A DNA stretch of 64,000 nt from the NCBI GenBank assembly GCA_035455745.1, contig DATIEP010000026.1, forward strand, positions 1 through 64,000. The letters are read 5' to 3'. Both the position numbers and the translations under genes were made by a program. Every line of letters begins with the position of its first letter. Position 1 is the stretch's first letter. The notes beneath the pieces were generated by a model that was not told where the DNA came from, did no database searches, and saw only the letters and a list, made by a program, of their open reading frames with translations. This DNA comes from JADGGM01 sp027307005. Its GTDB lineage: Bacteria > Gemmatimonadota > Gemmatimonadetes > Gemmatimonadales > Gemmatimonadaceae. Positions 54,597 to 63,211 of this stretch are shown here, one piece after another.

Positions 54597-55223
54597 GTGC
54601 TCATCGCGATTTACGCGGACGAATCCTGCCTCGGGAACGGCCGCGAAGGCGACAACCCCGGCGGCGCCGGCGGGCTCATCGAGCTGCCGCCGGCTGAGGG
54701 GCGAGGACACCAGCCAATCCGTCGCGACTACTGGCTGGCCGAGCCCGCAACGACCAACAATAGGATGGCGCTGCGGTCGGCGATCGAAGGCCTCAGGCTC
54801 GTCGGGCTCGACGGGTCGGCACAGCGCGTGGTTTTCACCAGCGACTCTCGGTACCTCGTCGACGGAATGACGTCGTGGGTCTACGACTGGGCCCGGCGCG
54901 GGTGGCGTCGAAAGACGGGAGCGATCGAAAATGTCGCGTTGTGGCGCGAGCTCGTGGACACGGCTCGCCGGCACCGCATCGAGTGGCGGTGGGTGCGCGG
55001 CCACGCCGGACATCCGCAGAACGAGTACGCGAACGTCCTCGCGACGCGGGCGGCGGCGCGCCAGGTTGGCTCGAACGGCATGATCGACTCGGAGTTCGAC
55101 GCGTGGCTCGCGTCCGAACGGGAGCGTGGCCGCGTGACGATCGCGCCCGATCCCATGCCCGATCTCGCCACGTTCAAGCCGGCACGACCGTTACCGGCCA
55201 TCGAAACGGAAAGTCTCTTCTGA
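54597..55223 (+). CDS. RNase HI-like protein with two substituted active-site residues
   Basis: A 208-residue RNase H-fold protein aligned easily to RNase HI: IYADESCLGN (Asp8), TTNNRMALRSAIEGL, TSDSRYLVDG (Asp83) and VRGHAGHPQNEYANVLAT. The second catalytic carboxylate (Glu48 in E. coli) is Ala58 and the fourth (Asp134) is Asn146; the first, third and the His of GHAGHP are kept. RNase HI cuts the RNA strand in RNA-DNA hybrids, and this one may bind hybrids with little or no cutting. A C-terminal tail of about 50 residues is extra. GTG start at 54597, 38 bases after the small gene. Confidence 0.88.
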   Translation: MLIAIYADESCLGNGREGDNPGGAGGLIELPPAEGRGHQPIRRDYWLAEPATTNNRMALRSAIEGLRLVGLDGSAQRVVFTSDSRYLVDGMTSWVYDWARRGWRRKTGAIENVALWRELVDTARRHRIEWRWVRGHAGHPQNEYANVLATRAAARQVGSNGMIDSEFDAWLASERERGRVTIAPDPMPDLATFKPARPLPAIETESLF

Positions 55224-55247
55224 GGTCCATTCTCGGAGGAGACCGCA

Positions 55248-55430
55248 GTGCGGAAGGTCATGATATTATTGGCTCTTGGTGTCGCGTTGGGCTATTGGTG
55301 GGGATGGACGGACGCGCAAGTGAACCAGGACGATGTCGTCACACGGCTGGTGAACCGTGCGGGCGGGAAGACGCGCTCATCCATCACGTCGAACGCGGAC
55401 AGGACGATGGACAGTCTCGAACGACATTGA
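55248..55430 (+). CDS. Small one-helix membrane or secreted protein
   Basis: A 60-residue protein with an N-terminal hydrophobic segment (MRKVMILLALGVALGYWWGW) and a hydrophilic rest (NQDDVVTRLVNRAGGKTRSS). It starts at GTG 55248 with GGAGG upstream (CTCGGAGGAGAC). It lies between the RNase H-like gene and the glycosyltransferase gene, on the same strand. No family recognised. Confidence 0.6.
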   Translation: MRKVMILLALGVALGYWWGWTDAQVNQDDVVTRLVNRAGGKTRSSITSNADRTMDSLERH

Positions 55431-55458
55431 CCCTTCCCACACCGTTTGACGGCGCCCG

Positions 55459-56223
55459 ATGACCGCTCCGCGCTTCTCGTTACTCAGCGTACTGATTCCC
55501 TGCTACAACGAAGAAGCAACCATCGAACGAACCGTCGACGCGGTGCTCGCCCAACGCAGCCGGCTGGAGTCGTTGGGCCTGGCACTGCAGATCGTCGCCG
55601 TGGATGATGCGTCCGGCGACGCGACGTACGACCGGTTGACGCGCAAGAGCGAAGTCGAAGGGGAACGTCTCGTCGTGGCGCGGCACACCGAGAACCGGGG
55701 GAAAGGCGCCGCGATCCGCACCGCGCGTCAGAACGCGACCGGCGACATCGCCATCATTCAGGACGCCGACCTCGAGTACGACCCGAGCGACATCCCGGCG
55801 ATGATCAAGCCGATGCTCGATGGCCAGGCCGACGCGGTCGTCGGCACGCGGTTCGGCGGCGGCGGTGCGCACCGCGTGCTCTACTTCTGGCACCGGGTCG
55901 GCAACCAGGGCCTAACGCTACTGTCCAACATGTTCACGAACTTGAACCTGACGGACATGGAAGTCGGGTACAAGGCATTCACGATGGAAGCGTTCCGCCG
56001 GATGCACCTGACGAACTCGCGGTTCGGCATCGAGCCCGAGATCGTCGCCCGCCTGTCGCAGATGGGAGCGCGCGTGTACGAAGTCCCGATCAGCTACTAC
56101 GGGCGCACGTACGCCGAAGGAAAGAAGATCACGTGGAAGGACGGCGTGGCCGCGCTCAACCACATCGCGCGCGCGCATCTGTCGTCGCGCGCACAGGAAC
56201 GCCTGCCCGGCGCGCCGGCATGA
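55459..56223 (+). CDS. GT2 family glycosyltransferase (dolichol/polyprenyl-phosphate mannose synthase-like)
   Basis: A 254-residue GT-A transferase. Signatures are SVLIPCYNEEATIERTVDAV, VDDASGDATYDRL and IIQDADLEYDPSDIPAM with the DxD (Asp-Ala-Asp), followed by GTRFGGGGAHRVLYFWHRVGNQ and FGIEPEIVARLSQMGARVYE. Similar enzymes transfer sugar to polyprenyl phosphate on the cytoplasmic face of the membrane. There is no C-terminal membrane helix. It probably supplies the polytopic glycosyltransferase at 56249 with donors; that is inference. Confidence 0.9.
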   Translation: MTAPRFSLLSVLIPCYNEEATIERTVDAVLAQRSRLESLGLALQIVAVDDASGDATYDRLTRKSEVEGERLVVARHTENRGKGAAIRTARQNATGDIAIIQDADLEYDPSDIPAMIKPMLDGQADAVVGTRFGGGGAHRVLYFWHRVGNQGLTLLSNMFTNLNLTDMEVGYKAFTMEAFRRMHLTNSRFGIEPEIVARLSQMGARVYEVPISYYGRTYAEGKKITWKDGVAALNHIARAHLSSRAQERLPGAPA

Positions 56224-56248
56224 ATCCGGCGCGCGGCGCGCTCTTCCG

Positions 56249-58255
56249 TTAGTACCGCACGAACGACGGGCTGGTGTCTGCCGACGACCGGCGGGGGCGA
56301 TAGCGATACCACGTGCGGTCGCCGAACCGCGCGCGCAGCTCGTCGTTGCGCGCACCCAGATCCCGCACGAACACCACGTCGCCTCCGACGCGACCATCCG
56401 GTCCGACGCGATTCAAGGTGAGAAACGGCGGGTAGAGGCTCATGCCCACCGAGTCCGCTTGGGCTTGGGCTACGCACGGCGCCGGCAGCGCGCTCGCGCC
56501 GGCGAAGCGGAGCGTCACGTCCCGCGTGACGTCGCCGCGCGGGCGCAGGTCCTGGCGCGCTTCGCGAGGCGTCGCGGCCGCGAGACGCGCCGCGAGGCCA
56601 ACGGTGTCTGCCGGCGGGTGTCGCTCTTCCGCTTCGGTCGCCAGCTCGAGCGCACACGCGTCGGACGTGGCGAGCAGGTGCTCCGCATCGGCGCGCGACA
56701 CGCCGACTGCCCACATCCGCGCCATGAGCCGCGCACCCCATCCTTCGTGCACGAAGACTAACGCTCGACCGAGGTGTGCGTCGCGTGTCTGCGCCGCGAG
56801 ATCGGCCTTCAGCTCCCACTGGCCGCCGCGATACTCGGCGAGCCGCGCCGGAATGCCGACGGGTCCGGCGAGCCCTGTGAACGCCACGATCACGGCCAGG
56901 GGCATCGCCGCGTAGGCCATCGTCCGCCCAACGGAGCCCCTGCGCGCCGCGATCGCGCCGGGCGCGCGCGCCGCCAGCAGCACGAACGCGGGTACCGCCG
57001 TGTAGAGGAATCGCGGGCCGAGAAAATGTCCGTTGTGCCAATAGAGCGCGTACGAGATGAGCACGGTCAGGATGATGGCGGCGAGCACTGCATCCCAGGG
57101 GGTCGGGCGGCGCAGCCACACGAGCGCGACGATCGGTGCGAGCAGCGCAGGGATGGGCCACTCGAACAGGTACATGTCGAGCTTCATGAGATACAGCGAC
57201 GCGAGCACCAGCGCACGGCGCGGCGTGTGTGCGTCGCCGAACGGACTCGCGTGGAACCCGAGGCCGTGGTTCGCGCCCCACATCACCTCGTAGCCGAAGC
57301 GGAGCGGCGCGCCCGTGGTGTGCGCGTTCACCCACAGGAGCAGCGCCACGGGTACGATGCCGGCCGCGCACTGCACGGCGATCTCCGGCCACCGCTGCGT
57401 TGCGCGGACGAGCACACCGACTTGGTAGAGGCCGCACGCCACGGCCACCGCCAGCGCATCGAGCGGGCGGACCGTCGCCATTGCGCCTAACGCAGCACCG
57501 ATGACCGCCGCCTGGACGCAGGCCGCGCGGCGCGACGCGGCGCCCGCCCACGCCGGCAGCGCGGCCAGCGCCAGCGTGGCCAGCGCCAGCGCCGGCACGT
57601 GATTCTGTTCGCTCGCGCCCATGAACAGGAAAAACGGCGCCGCCAGCAGCAGCAGCGTCGCGCCGCGGGCGAACGCTTCGCCGTACGCGCGTTGGGCAAA
57701 GCGGTAGACGTTCCGGATCGTCACCGCGATCAGCAGCGGATTCACCAGCCAGACAGCGCCTAACGCAAGACCGGCCGCCAGGACCAGCGGACCGCCGATG
57801 GGAAACTGCGAGTACCATCGGCCGCCGGCATCGATCACGTTCATCGCGGAGAAGAACGCCGGGTCCGGCTCGGTCGGGATCGACAGATGGCCCGCCAGCA
57901 GCATTCGCGCATGCCAGAGCTGCGCCATCTCGTCGATCGACTGCGGCTGGCGGTTGAAGCAATACCACGCCGCGCCGGCCGCCAGAAGAAAGCCGGCCAC
58001 TGAGACGAGCGACAGAAACACACGCGACGACGGCGCCATCACCATCGCGCACACGCGCGCGCCGATGCGCTCGGCACTTTCGCCCAACACCCGCGCGATG
58101 ACGTAGGCCGCGACGAACACGCAGGTTCCGGCGAACGTCCAGAGCCACACCACGTCCGACCACCACGGCAGGGATCCGGCCGCGAGCAAATTCGCGACCG
58201 GCACCAAGCCGAACAGCACGAGAATCAGTGCGGTGGTGCGCGCGATCAGGCGCAA
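56249..58255 (-). CDS. Polytopic membrane glycosyltransferase (GT39/PMT-like)
   Basis: A large (about 668-residue) integral membrane protein with some ten to eleven hydrophobic helices and a soluble C-terminal domain of about 170 residues. An extracytoplasmic loop holds WYCFNRQPQSIDEMAQLWHARML, with the acidic Asp-Glu typical of the GT39/ArnT type (catalytic region). It probably uses polyprenyl-linked sugars. The start is not clear: TTG 58255 and GTG 58219 are in-frame choices, neither with a good ribosome site. The stop TAA at 56249 falls in GTTAG. It is convergent with the GT2 gene. Confidence 0.72.
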   Translation of the reverse strand: MRLIARTTALILVLFGLVPVANLLAAGSLPWWSDVVWLWTFAGTCVFVAAYVIARVLGESAERIGARVCAMVMAPSSRVFLSLVSVAGFLLAAGAAWYCFNRQPQSIDEMAQLWHARMLLAGHLSIPTEPDPAFFSAMNVIDAGGRWYSQFPIGGPLVLAAGLALGAVWLVNPLLIAVTIRNVYRFAQRAYGEAFARGATLLLLAAPFFLFMGASEQNHVPALALATLALAALPAWAGAASRRAACVQAAVIGAALGAMATVRPLDALAVAVACGLYQVGVLVRATQRWPEIAVQCAAGIVPVALLLWVNAHTTGAPLRFGYEVMWGANHGLGFHASPFGDAHTPRRALVLASLYLMKLDMYLFEWPIPALLAPIVALVWLRRPTPWDAVLAAIILTVLISYALYWHNGHFLGPRFLYTAVPAFVLLAARAPGAIAARRGSVGRTMAYAAMPLAVIVAFTGLAGPVGIPARLAEYRGGQWELKADLAAQTRDAHLGRALVFVHEGWGARLMARMWAVGVSRADAEHLLATSDACALELATEAEERHPPADTVGLAARLAAATPREARQDLRPRGDVTRDVTLRFAGASALPAPCVAQAQADSVGMSLYPPFLTLNRVGPDGRVGGDVVFVRDLGARNDELRARFGDRTWYRYRPRRSSADTSPSFVRY

Positions 58256-58307
58256 AAGAGACGATGTAAACTGCAGTGCGGGTGGCTCCGGCGTCAGAAC
58301 CGCGCCC

Positions 58308-58338
58308 TTGCGCGAGCGCGGGCCGTCTCGCCTATAAT
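58308..58338 (+). promoter_or_regulatory. Candidate promoter with a perfect TATAAT
   Basis: TATAAT at 58333-58338 stands out in this GC-rich gap, with TTGCGC (58308-58313) 19 bases upstream as a weak -35. It precedes the zinc-ribbon gene (58367) by 28 bases. Confidence 0.5.
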
Positions 58339-58366
58339 TGGCAGGACGGTGCGTCCCACTTTCTTC

Positions 58367-59071
58367 ATGGAATCGAGCATGGATGATCTCGACCGGCTCT
58401 TTCGACGTCTCGTGGAGAACATACGTAACGGCTATCCGGCCTACCTCTCGCACCACTTCGAGGTGTCGGAGCTCTACCAGAACTTGATTCCGTATCGTCA
58501 CAACCGGCGCGAGACGGGAATCGAAACCAACCAGGACTACGAGGTGGCGCTCTGTCGCTTGCTGTCCGGCGAGCGCGGCTACCTCGCAGTTGACGACGCG
58601 ATGGCCGGTGCGATACGGGCCGAGCTCGCGACCATGAATCCGAATACCGCGATTTTTCGAGAGTTCGCGGCGTCGCGCATCGCACTGCTCGCCGGTGCGC
58701 TGCAACGCGCCGATGAAATGATGGTGGACGACAGCGCAGTCCCGGGCGGCGCGTCGGGCAGCGCGGGTTCTCGAGCAACGGCCTCGGCGTCTCCCGCGTC
58801 GCCGCCGTCGTGGGCGACGCGAGGATCGAGCACGAGTGTCGCCACGACCATTCAACCCACCGCGAGCGCGGCAGCCTCGTCGTCCACGAGGTCGCGCGAC
58901 GATGCAAACTGCCGGTACTGCGGCGGGAATCTGCCCGATGGGCGCCGCGTCGCATTCTGTCCACACTGCGGGCAGAATCTCACCATCCAACGGTGTCCCG
59001 CGTGTGGAACGGAGCTCGAGATCAGTTGGAAGTTCTGCATCACGTGCGGGCGCGGCATCGCCACGGCATAA
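58367..59071 (+). CDS. Protein with C-terminal double zinc ribbon
   Basis: A 234-residue protein. The N-terminal 120 residues are helical (DDLDRLFRRLVENIRNGYPA) with no recognised domain; a Ser/Ala/Thr-rich linker of about 60 residues follows. The C-terminus has two CxxC pairs: CRYCGG with CPHCGQ, and CPACGTEL with CITCGRG, a double zinc ribbon. Such domains often mediate protein binding in scaffold or regulatory proteins. ATG at 58367; the stop TAA overlaps the start of the next gene by one base. Confidence 0.75.
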   Translation: MESSMDDLDRLFRRLVENIRNGYPAYLSHHFEVSELYQNLIPYRHNRRETGIETNQDYEVALCRLLSGERGYLAVDDAMAGAIRAELATMNPNTAIFREFAASRIALLAGALQRADEMMVDDSAVPGGASGSAGSRATASASPASPPSWATRGSSTSVATTIQPTASAAASSSTRSRDDANCRYCGGNLPDGRRVAFCPHCGQNLTIQRCPACGTELEISWKFCITCGRGIATA

Positions 59072-59661
59072 TGCGGCACGTCGCCGTGTGCACGGTGGTG
59101 CTGTGGGCGGCGCTCGCCGCGTGTCACGGTGAAAGCAAAGGTGGACGCGTACCGATCGACACCGCGGCCGCGATGCCTCTCGCCGGCACCGCGAGCGCCG
59201 AGAGCACGGTTGCTCCGCCGGTACCTCTCGAGAGCGCGAACGTGGCTCCCGCGACGCCCGTGGTAATCGAACCCGCGGATTCCGCAGCGGGTTACGCGCT
59301 CTATCATGGACGCGGCAGGTGCTTCACGTGCCACGGCGGCTTGGGCCGCGGCACGGCAAAGTTAGGCCCCGACCTCACGGACACGACGTGGCTCAACGGT
59401 GACAGTTCCTTCGCCGGCATTCGCGGTGTGATCGCCGCGGGCGTCGCCACTCCACGACAATTCTCGGTCGCCATGCCGGCGTATTCAGGAATGCTCAGCG
59501 ACTCCGATCTCACGAAGCTCGCGGCGTACGTGTACACGCTCTCGCACCCATCGGCGGTGAGCCACGCTCCGCTGCACCCCGACACCGGCGCGGCGCGCGC
59601 CGATTCGAGCTCCCGGTTAGGCAAGCCGCGCGGCGACACGACTCGCCCGAACGGCCAGTGA
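59071..59661 (+). CDS. Monohaem cytochrome c, lipoprotein
   Basis: A 196-residue exported protein. A lipobox (LAACHGES) lies near residue 18; a low-complexity linker rich in Ala, Pro and Thr leads to a class I cytochrome c domain with the haem site RCFTCHGG, axial Met probably in AMPAYSGML. The C-terminus is a short Arg/Asp tail. It would carry electrons in the periplasm. It overlaps the upstream zinc-ribbon gene by one base and the downstream dehydrogenase gene by 4 bases (GTGA). Confidence 0.85.
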   Translation: MRHVAVCTVVLWAALAACHGESKGGRVPIDTAAAMPLAGTASAESTVAPPVPLESANVAPATPVVIEPADSAAGYALYHGRGRCFTCHGGLGRGTAKLGPDLTDTTWLNGDSSFAGIRGVIAAGVATPRQFSVAMPAYSGMLSDSDLTKLAAYVYTLSHPSAVSHAPLHPDTGAARADSSSRLGKPRGDTTRPNGQ

Positions 59662-60722
59662 GCCGCCGCCTCGCGGTCATCGCCGGCGACGGCATCGGCC
59701 CCGAAGTGGTCGGCGAAGCGCTCAAAACGCTCGCCGCGGTCGAAGACGTCTTTCATCCCGGCATCGATGTCGAGCGGCTGCCCTACGGCGCCGACCACTA
59801 TCTCGCCACGGGCGTGACCATCGCGCCGGCGGACATGAGGCGCCTCGGCACCGATTTCGACGCCATTCTGTTAGGCGCGCTCGGCGACCCCCGGGTGCCC
59901 GGCAACGAGCACGCCCGCGACATCCTGCTCGGCATGCGGTTTCAGCTGGATCTGTACGTCAACGAACGCCCCGCGCGGCTGATCGACGAGCGACTCACTC
60001 CACTCAAGGGCAAGACGACGCGCGACCTGGACCTCGTCGTGTTTCGCGAGAACACCGAAGGGCTCTACGTGTCCGTCGGCGGCACCTTCAAGCAAGGGAC
60101 GCCTGATGAAATCGCCATCGCCGAAGAACTGAACACGCGCAAAGGTGTCGAGCGCATCGTGCGCTACGCGTTCAAGTGGGCGGCGGACCATGGCAAGACG
60201 CACGTGACCATGGCCGACAAGGCCAACGCGATTCAGGCCCACCATCTCTGGCGACGCGTCTTCGAGGAAATCGGCCGCGAGTATCCCGGGATTCAGCGCG
60301 ACACGCGCTACATCGACGCGATGGCGATGGATCTCATTCGCACGCCCGAGTCCTTTCAGGTGATCGTCACGGGCAACCTCTTCGGCGACATCCTCTCCGA
60401 CCTTGCGTCGATGCTCGTCGGCGGGCTCGGCCTCGCGCCGAGCGCGAATCGTCACCCTGGCGGCGTCACCATGTACGAACCGGTCCACGGGAGCGCGCCG
60501 CCGCTCGCAGGCAGGAACGTGGCGAACCCCATGGCTGCCATCCTTACCCTTGCGATGATGCTCCGCGACTTCGGTGCGGAGGATGCGTCTCGAGCGGTCG
60601 AGCAGGCAGTACATGCAGCGATCGCGGATGGCGTCGGGACGGCTGACGTCGGCGGAAGCATCGGCACGCGCGAGGTCGGCGACTGGATCGCCAGCCGCGT
60701 GCGCAAAGCCCGGAGCCGCTAG
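59658..60722 (+). CDS. Isocitrate/isopropylmalate dehydrogenase family protein
   Basis: A 354-residue enzyme of the beta-decarboxylating dehydrogenase family: IAGDGIGPEVVGEALK, MRFQLDLYVNERPARL, catalytic ADKANAI, TGNLFGDILSDLASML and YEPVHGSAPPLAG. It carries features of the IPMDH/tartrate dehydrogenase group but does not match one substrate clearly: it may work on isopropylmalate, isocitrate, tartrate or homoisocitrate. GTG start at 59658. The thiolase gene follows 87 bases downstream. Confidence 0.87.
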   Translation: MSRRLAVIAGDGIGPEVVGEALKTLAAVEDVFHPGIDVERLPYGADHYLATGVTIAPADMRRLGTDFDAILLGALGDPRVPGNEHARDILLGMRFQLDLYVNERPARLIDERLTPLKGKTTRDLDLVVFRENTEGLYVSVGGTFKQGTPDEIAIAEELNTRKGVERIVRYAFKWAADHGKTHVTMADKANAIQAHHLWRRVFEEIGREYPGIQRDTRYIDAMAMDLIRTPESFQVIVTGNLFGDILSDLASMLVGGLGLAPSANRHPGGVTMYEPVHGSAPPLAGRNVANPMAAILTLAMMLRDFGAEDASRAVEQAVHAAIADGVGTADVGGSIGTREVGDWIASRVRKARSR

Positions 60723-60809
60723 CCCGACTATCGGACGGCGCCCGAAGCAGTTCCCACTGTCTCCGCGACGGGCCATCTTTCAGCCACAGCATTCGCCATT
60801 GGAGAACCC

Positions 60810-62018
60810 GTGAAAACGCAGGGTCAAGCCCGTGATGTCGTATTCCTGTCCGCCGTCCGGACGCCGTTCGGCACCTTCGGCGGGACACTGAAAGACTTCA
60901 GCGCCATCGATCTCACCGTTCATGCCGCGACGGCGGCCATGGAGCGCGCGGGTGTCGAACCGGGCGCCATCCAGCATTCGATCTTCGGCAACGTGATGCA
61001 GACGACGTCCGACACGATCTACTTCGCGCGGCACGTCGCCTTACGCTCCGGTTGTCCCAACGAGACGCCGGGGCTCACGGTAAACCGCCTGTGCGGATCA
61101 GGATTTCAGGCGGTGGTCAACGGCGCCGAAGAAATTCTGTTAGGCGAGGCGGACGTCTGCCTCGTGGGCGGCGGCGAGTCGATGTCGCAAGCGCCGCATA
61201 TCGCACGCGGCCTGCGTTGGGGCCTGCCGCTCGGCAAGATGCCGCCGCTCGAGGATTCACTATGGGAAGGACTCAAGGACCCGGTTGCCGGACTGGCCAT
61301 GGCAGAGACGGCTGAGAAGCTCGCCGTGCAGTACAAGCTCGATCGCGGGTGCGTCGATGAATACGCATTGCGCTCGCAGCAGACGGCTCGCGCGGCGTGG
61401 GAGTCCGGCGTGTTCGATGAGGAAGTGATCGCCATTCCGGTGAAGAACCCAAAGACGCGCCAGATCGAACAGTTCCGGCGCGATGAGCACATGCGTCCCG
61501 ACACCACGCTCGAGGGACTTGCCCGTCTCAAGCCGGTGTTCAAAGCGGATGGTGTAGTCACCGCCGGAAACGCTTCGGGTATCGGAGACGGCGCCGGCGC
61601 ACTCGTGGTGAGCAGCGCGGAGTGGGCAGCCAAGAGCGGCAAGAAGCCACTTGCGCGGCTCGTTTCGTGGGGCGTCGCCGGAGTCGATCCTACTATTATG
61701 GGGATCGGTCCCGTTCCGTCATCGCGCATCGCGCTGCGTAAGGCAGGTATGTCGCTCGATGACATGGACTTGATCGAGGTCAACGAGGCGTTTGCGCCGC
61801 AGGTGTGCGCGGTAGAACGAGAGCTCCAGATTCCGCGAGAGAAGTTCAACGTGCACGGAGGAGCCATCGCGATGAGCCATCCGCTGGCCGCATCGGGCGC
61901 GCGGATCACCGCACACCTCATTCACGCGTTGCGTGCGTCCGGGAAGCGGTTTGGACTGGGCTCCGCCTGCATCGGCGGCGGACAGGGAATCGCTGTGATC
62001 ATCGAGGCCTTTGTCTGA
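60810..62018 (+). CDS. Acetyl-CoA acetyltransferase (thiolase)
   Basis: A 402-residue thiolase. The nucleophile Cys95 is in VNRLCGSGFQAVV, catalytic His in GGAIAMSHPLAASGARI and the second Cys in GSACIGGGQGIAV. It condenses two acetyl-CoA to acetoacetyl-CoA or works in reverse in beta-oxidation. The N-terminus (DVVFLSAVRTPFGTFGGTLK) is typical of the biosynthetic (PhaA/AtoB) type. No PhaB, PhaC or HMG-CoA enzymes lie nearby. Confidence 0.93.
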   Translation: MKTQGQARDVVFLSAVRTPFGTFGGTLKDFSAIDLTVHAATAAMERAGVEPGAIQHSIFGNVMQTTSDTIYFARHVALRSGCPNETPGLTVNRLCGSGFQAVVNGAEEILLGEADVCLVGGGESMSQAPHIARGLRWGLPLGKMPPLEDSLWEGLKDPVAGLAMAETAEKLAVQYKLDRGCVDEYALRSQQTARAAWESGVFDEEVIAIPVKNPKTRQIEQFRRDEHMRPDTTLEGLARLKPVFKADGVVTAGNASGIGDGAGALVVSSAEWAAKSGKKPLARLVSWGVAGVDPTIMGIGPVPSSRIALRKAGMSLDDMDLIEVNEAFAPQVCAVERELQIPREKFNVHGGAIAMSHPLAASGARITAHLIHALRASGKRFGLGSACIGGGQGIAVIIEAFV

Positions 62019-62067
62019 TGCGCGCTCCAATGGCGCGTCATGCCACTCTAGCACCGGATCCATTCCC

Positions 62068-63204
62068 GTGAGCCGAATCTCAGCGTCGTCCATCGCCCGT
62101 GCCGTAATGCTGTGGTCGTTGACGGCCGTCGCCGTTGCATGCGCTTCGTCCTCGAACGGTCCGCAGGGCACCGCTGAACCGCTTGCGGCGCGTCCCGATC
62201 TGACGTGGCGGATCAGCACCCGCTACCAAGTCGACCTCTGGCTGCACGGTTATGCGCTGCTGCAGAAAGACACGACGCTCATCCCGTACTTCAAACCGGG
62301 GTACCGCGATTCGATCATCGCGTTCAAGAAGCGCGGCAACATCACCACGGTGCTCGACACCGACAAGGATTCGCTCGAGACGCAGCTCAACTCCGACTCG
62401 AAGTTGGTCGGCGGACAGTTCCTTGGACTTTATTTCCGGAACTGGGAAAGCACGCAGAAGGCGATCGACTCGTACTTGAAGAGCTCGTCCAGCGAGGAAT
62501 CGGCGCGCCGCATGAACGTGCGGCAGATGGTCGACCCTGATCAGCGGGCCGTGTACGGAATCATTCAAGCGTCCTACTCGACCCCGGCCGAGCGTCAATG
62601 GTTGCGCAAGTTCTCGGCGGCGATGCAGGACGAGAACACCAAGTATTACGCCAACTGGTGGAGGACGCAGCAATCGCAGCGGGCCGCCATCTTCGCGGCG
62701 GTCGATTCACTCTGGGCGCAAACGTACTTCGCCAAGTTCAGACCGTTCCTCACCAAGTCGGGACAGTCGCGCGGCGAGATCCTGTTGTCGCTGCCGCTCG
62801 ACGGCGAAGGCCGCACGTTAGGCGAACCCGGTCGCGGCCCAACGATCACGATCACGTTCCCCGACAGCGTCAGCCGCGCCGTCGATGCGATGTACGTGCT
62901 CGCGCACGAAGCCGTCTCGCCGGTGTCGAACGCTGCCGTAAACGACAACACGACGCCCGCCGAAAAGAAAGAAGGCGTGGCCGACCGATACACCAGTCCG
63001 GCGGCGGTGCGCGGCGGGCTGCAACTCTTGCAGAAGATCGCGCCCGAGCTGGCGATCGGGTACGCGCGTTATTACCTCGACGCGGCGCACATCTCCTACA
63101 CGCCCGGCGCCGAGGTCGCGGCCATCGAAAAAGCATTTCCGCTTCGGCAGACCATCGCCGAGCAGCTCACCAACCAACTCAACACGGATACGAGCGGCAG
63201 CTGA
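62068..63204 (+). CDS. Lipoprotein of unknown function
   Basis: A 378-residue protein with a lipoprotein signal (IARAVMLWSLTAVAVACASS). The mature part has a mostly helical pattern, with WRISTRYQVDLWLHGYALLQ and YFKPGYRDSIIAFKKRG at the start and a histidine in MYVLAHEAVSPV. No known domain was recognised. It starts with GTG at 62068; a longer reading from 62011 has no ribosome site. It sits between the thiolase gene and the truncated gene at the window end. Confidence 0.7.
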   Translation: MSRISASSIARAVMLWSLTAVAVACASSSNGPQGTAEPLAARPDLTWRISTRYQVDLWLHGYALLQKDTTLIPYFKPGYRDSIIAFKKRGNITTVLDTDKDSLETQLNSDSKLVGGQFLGLYFRNWESTQKAIDSYLKSSSSEESARRMNVRQMVDPDQRAVYGIIQASYSTPAERQWLRKFSAAMQDENTKYYANWWRTQQSQRAAIFAAVDSLWAQTYFAKFRPFLTKSGQSRGEILLSLPLDGEGRTLGEPGRGPTITITFPDSVSRAVDAMYVLAHEAVSPVSNAAVNDNTTPAEKKEGVADRYTSPAAVRGGLQLLQKIAPELAIGYARYYLDAAHISYTPGAEVAAIEKAFPLRQTIAEQLTNQLNTDTSGS

Positions 63205-63211
63205 GTGATGC

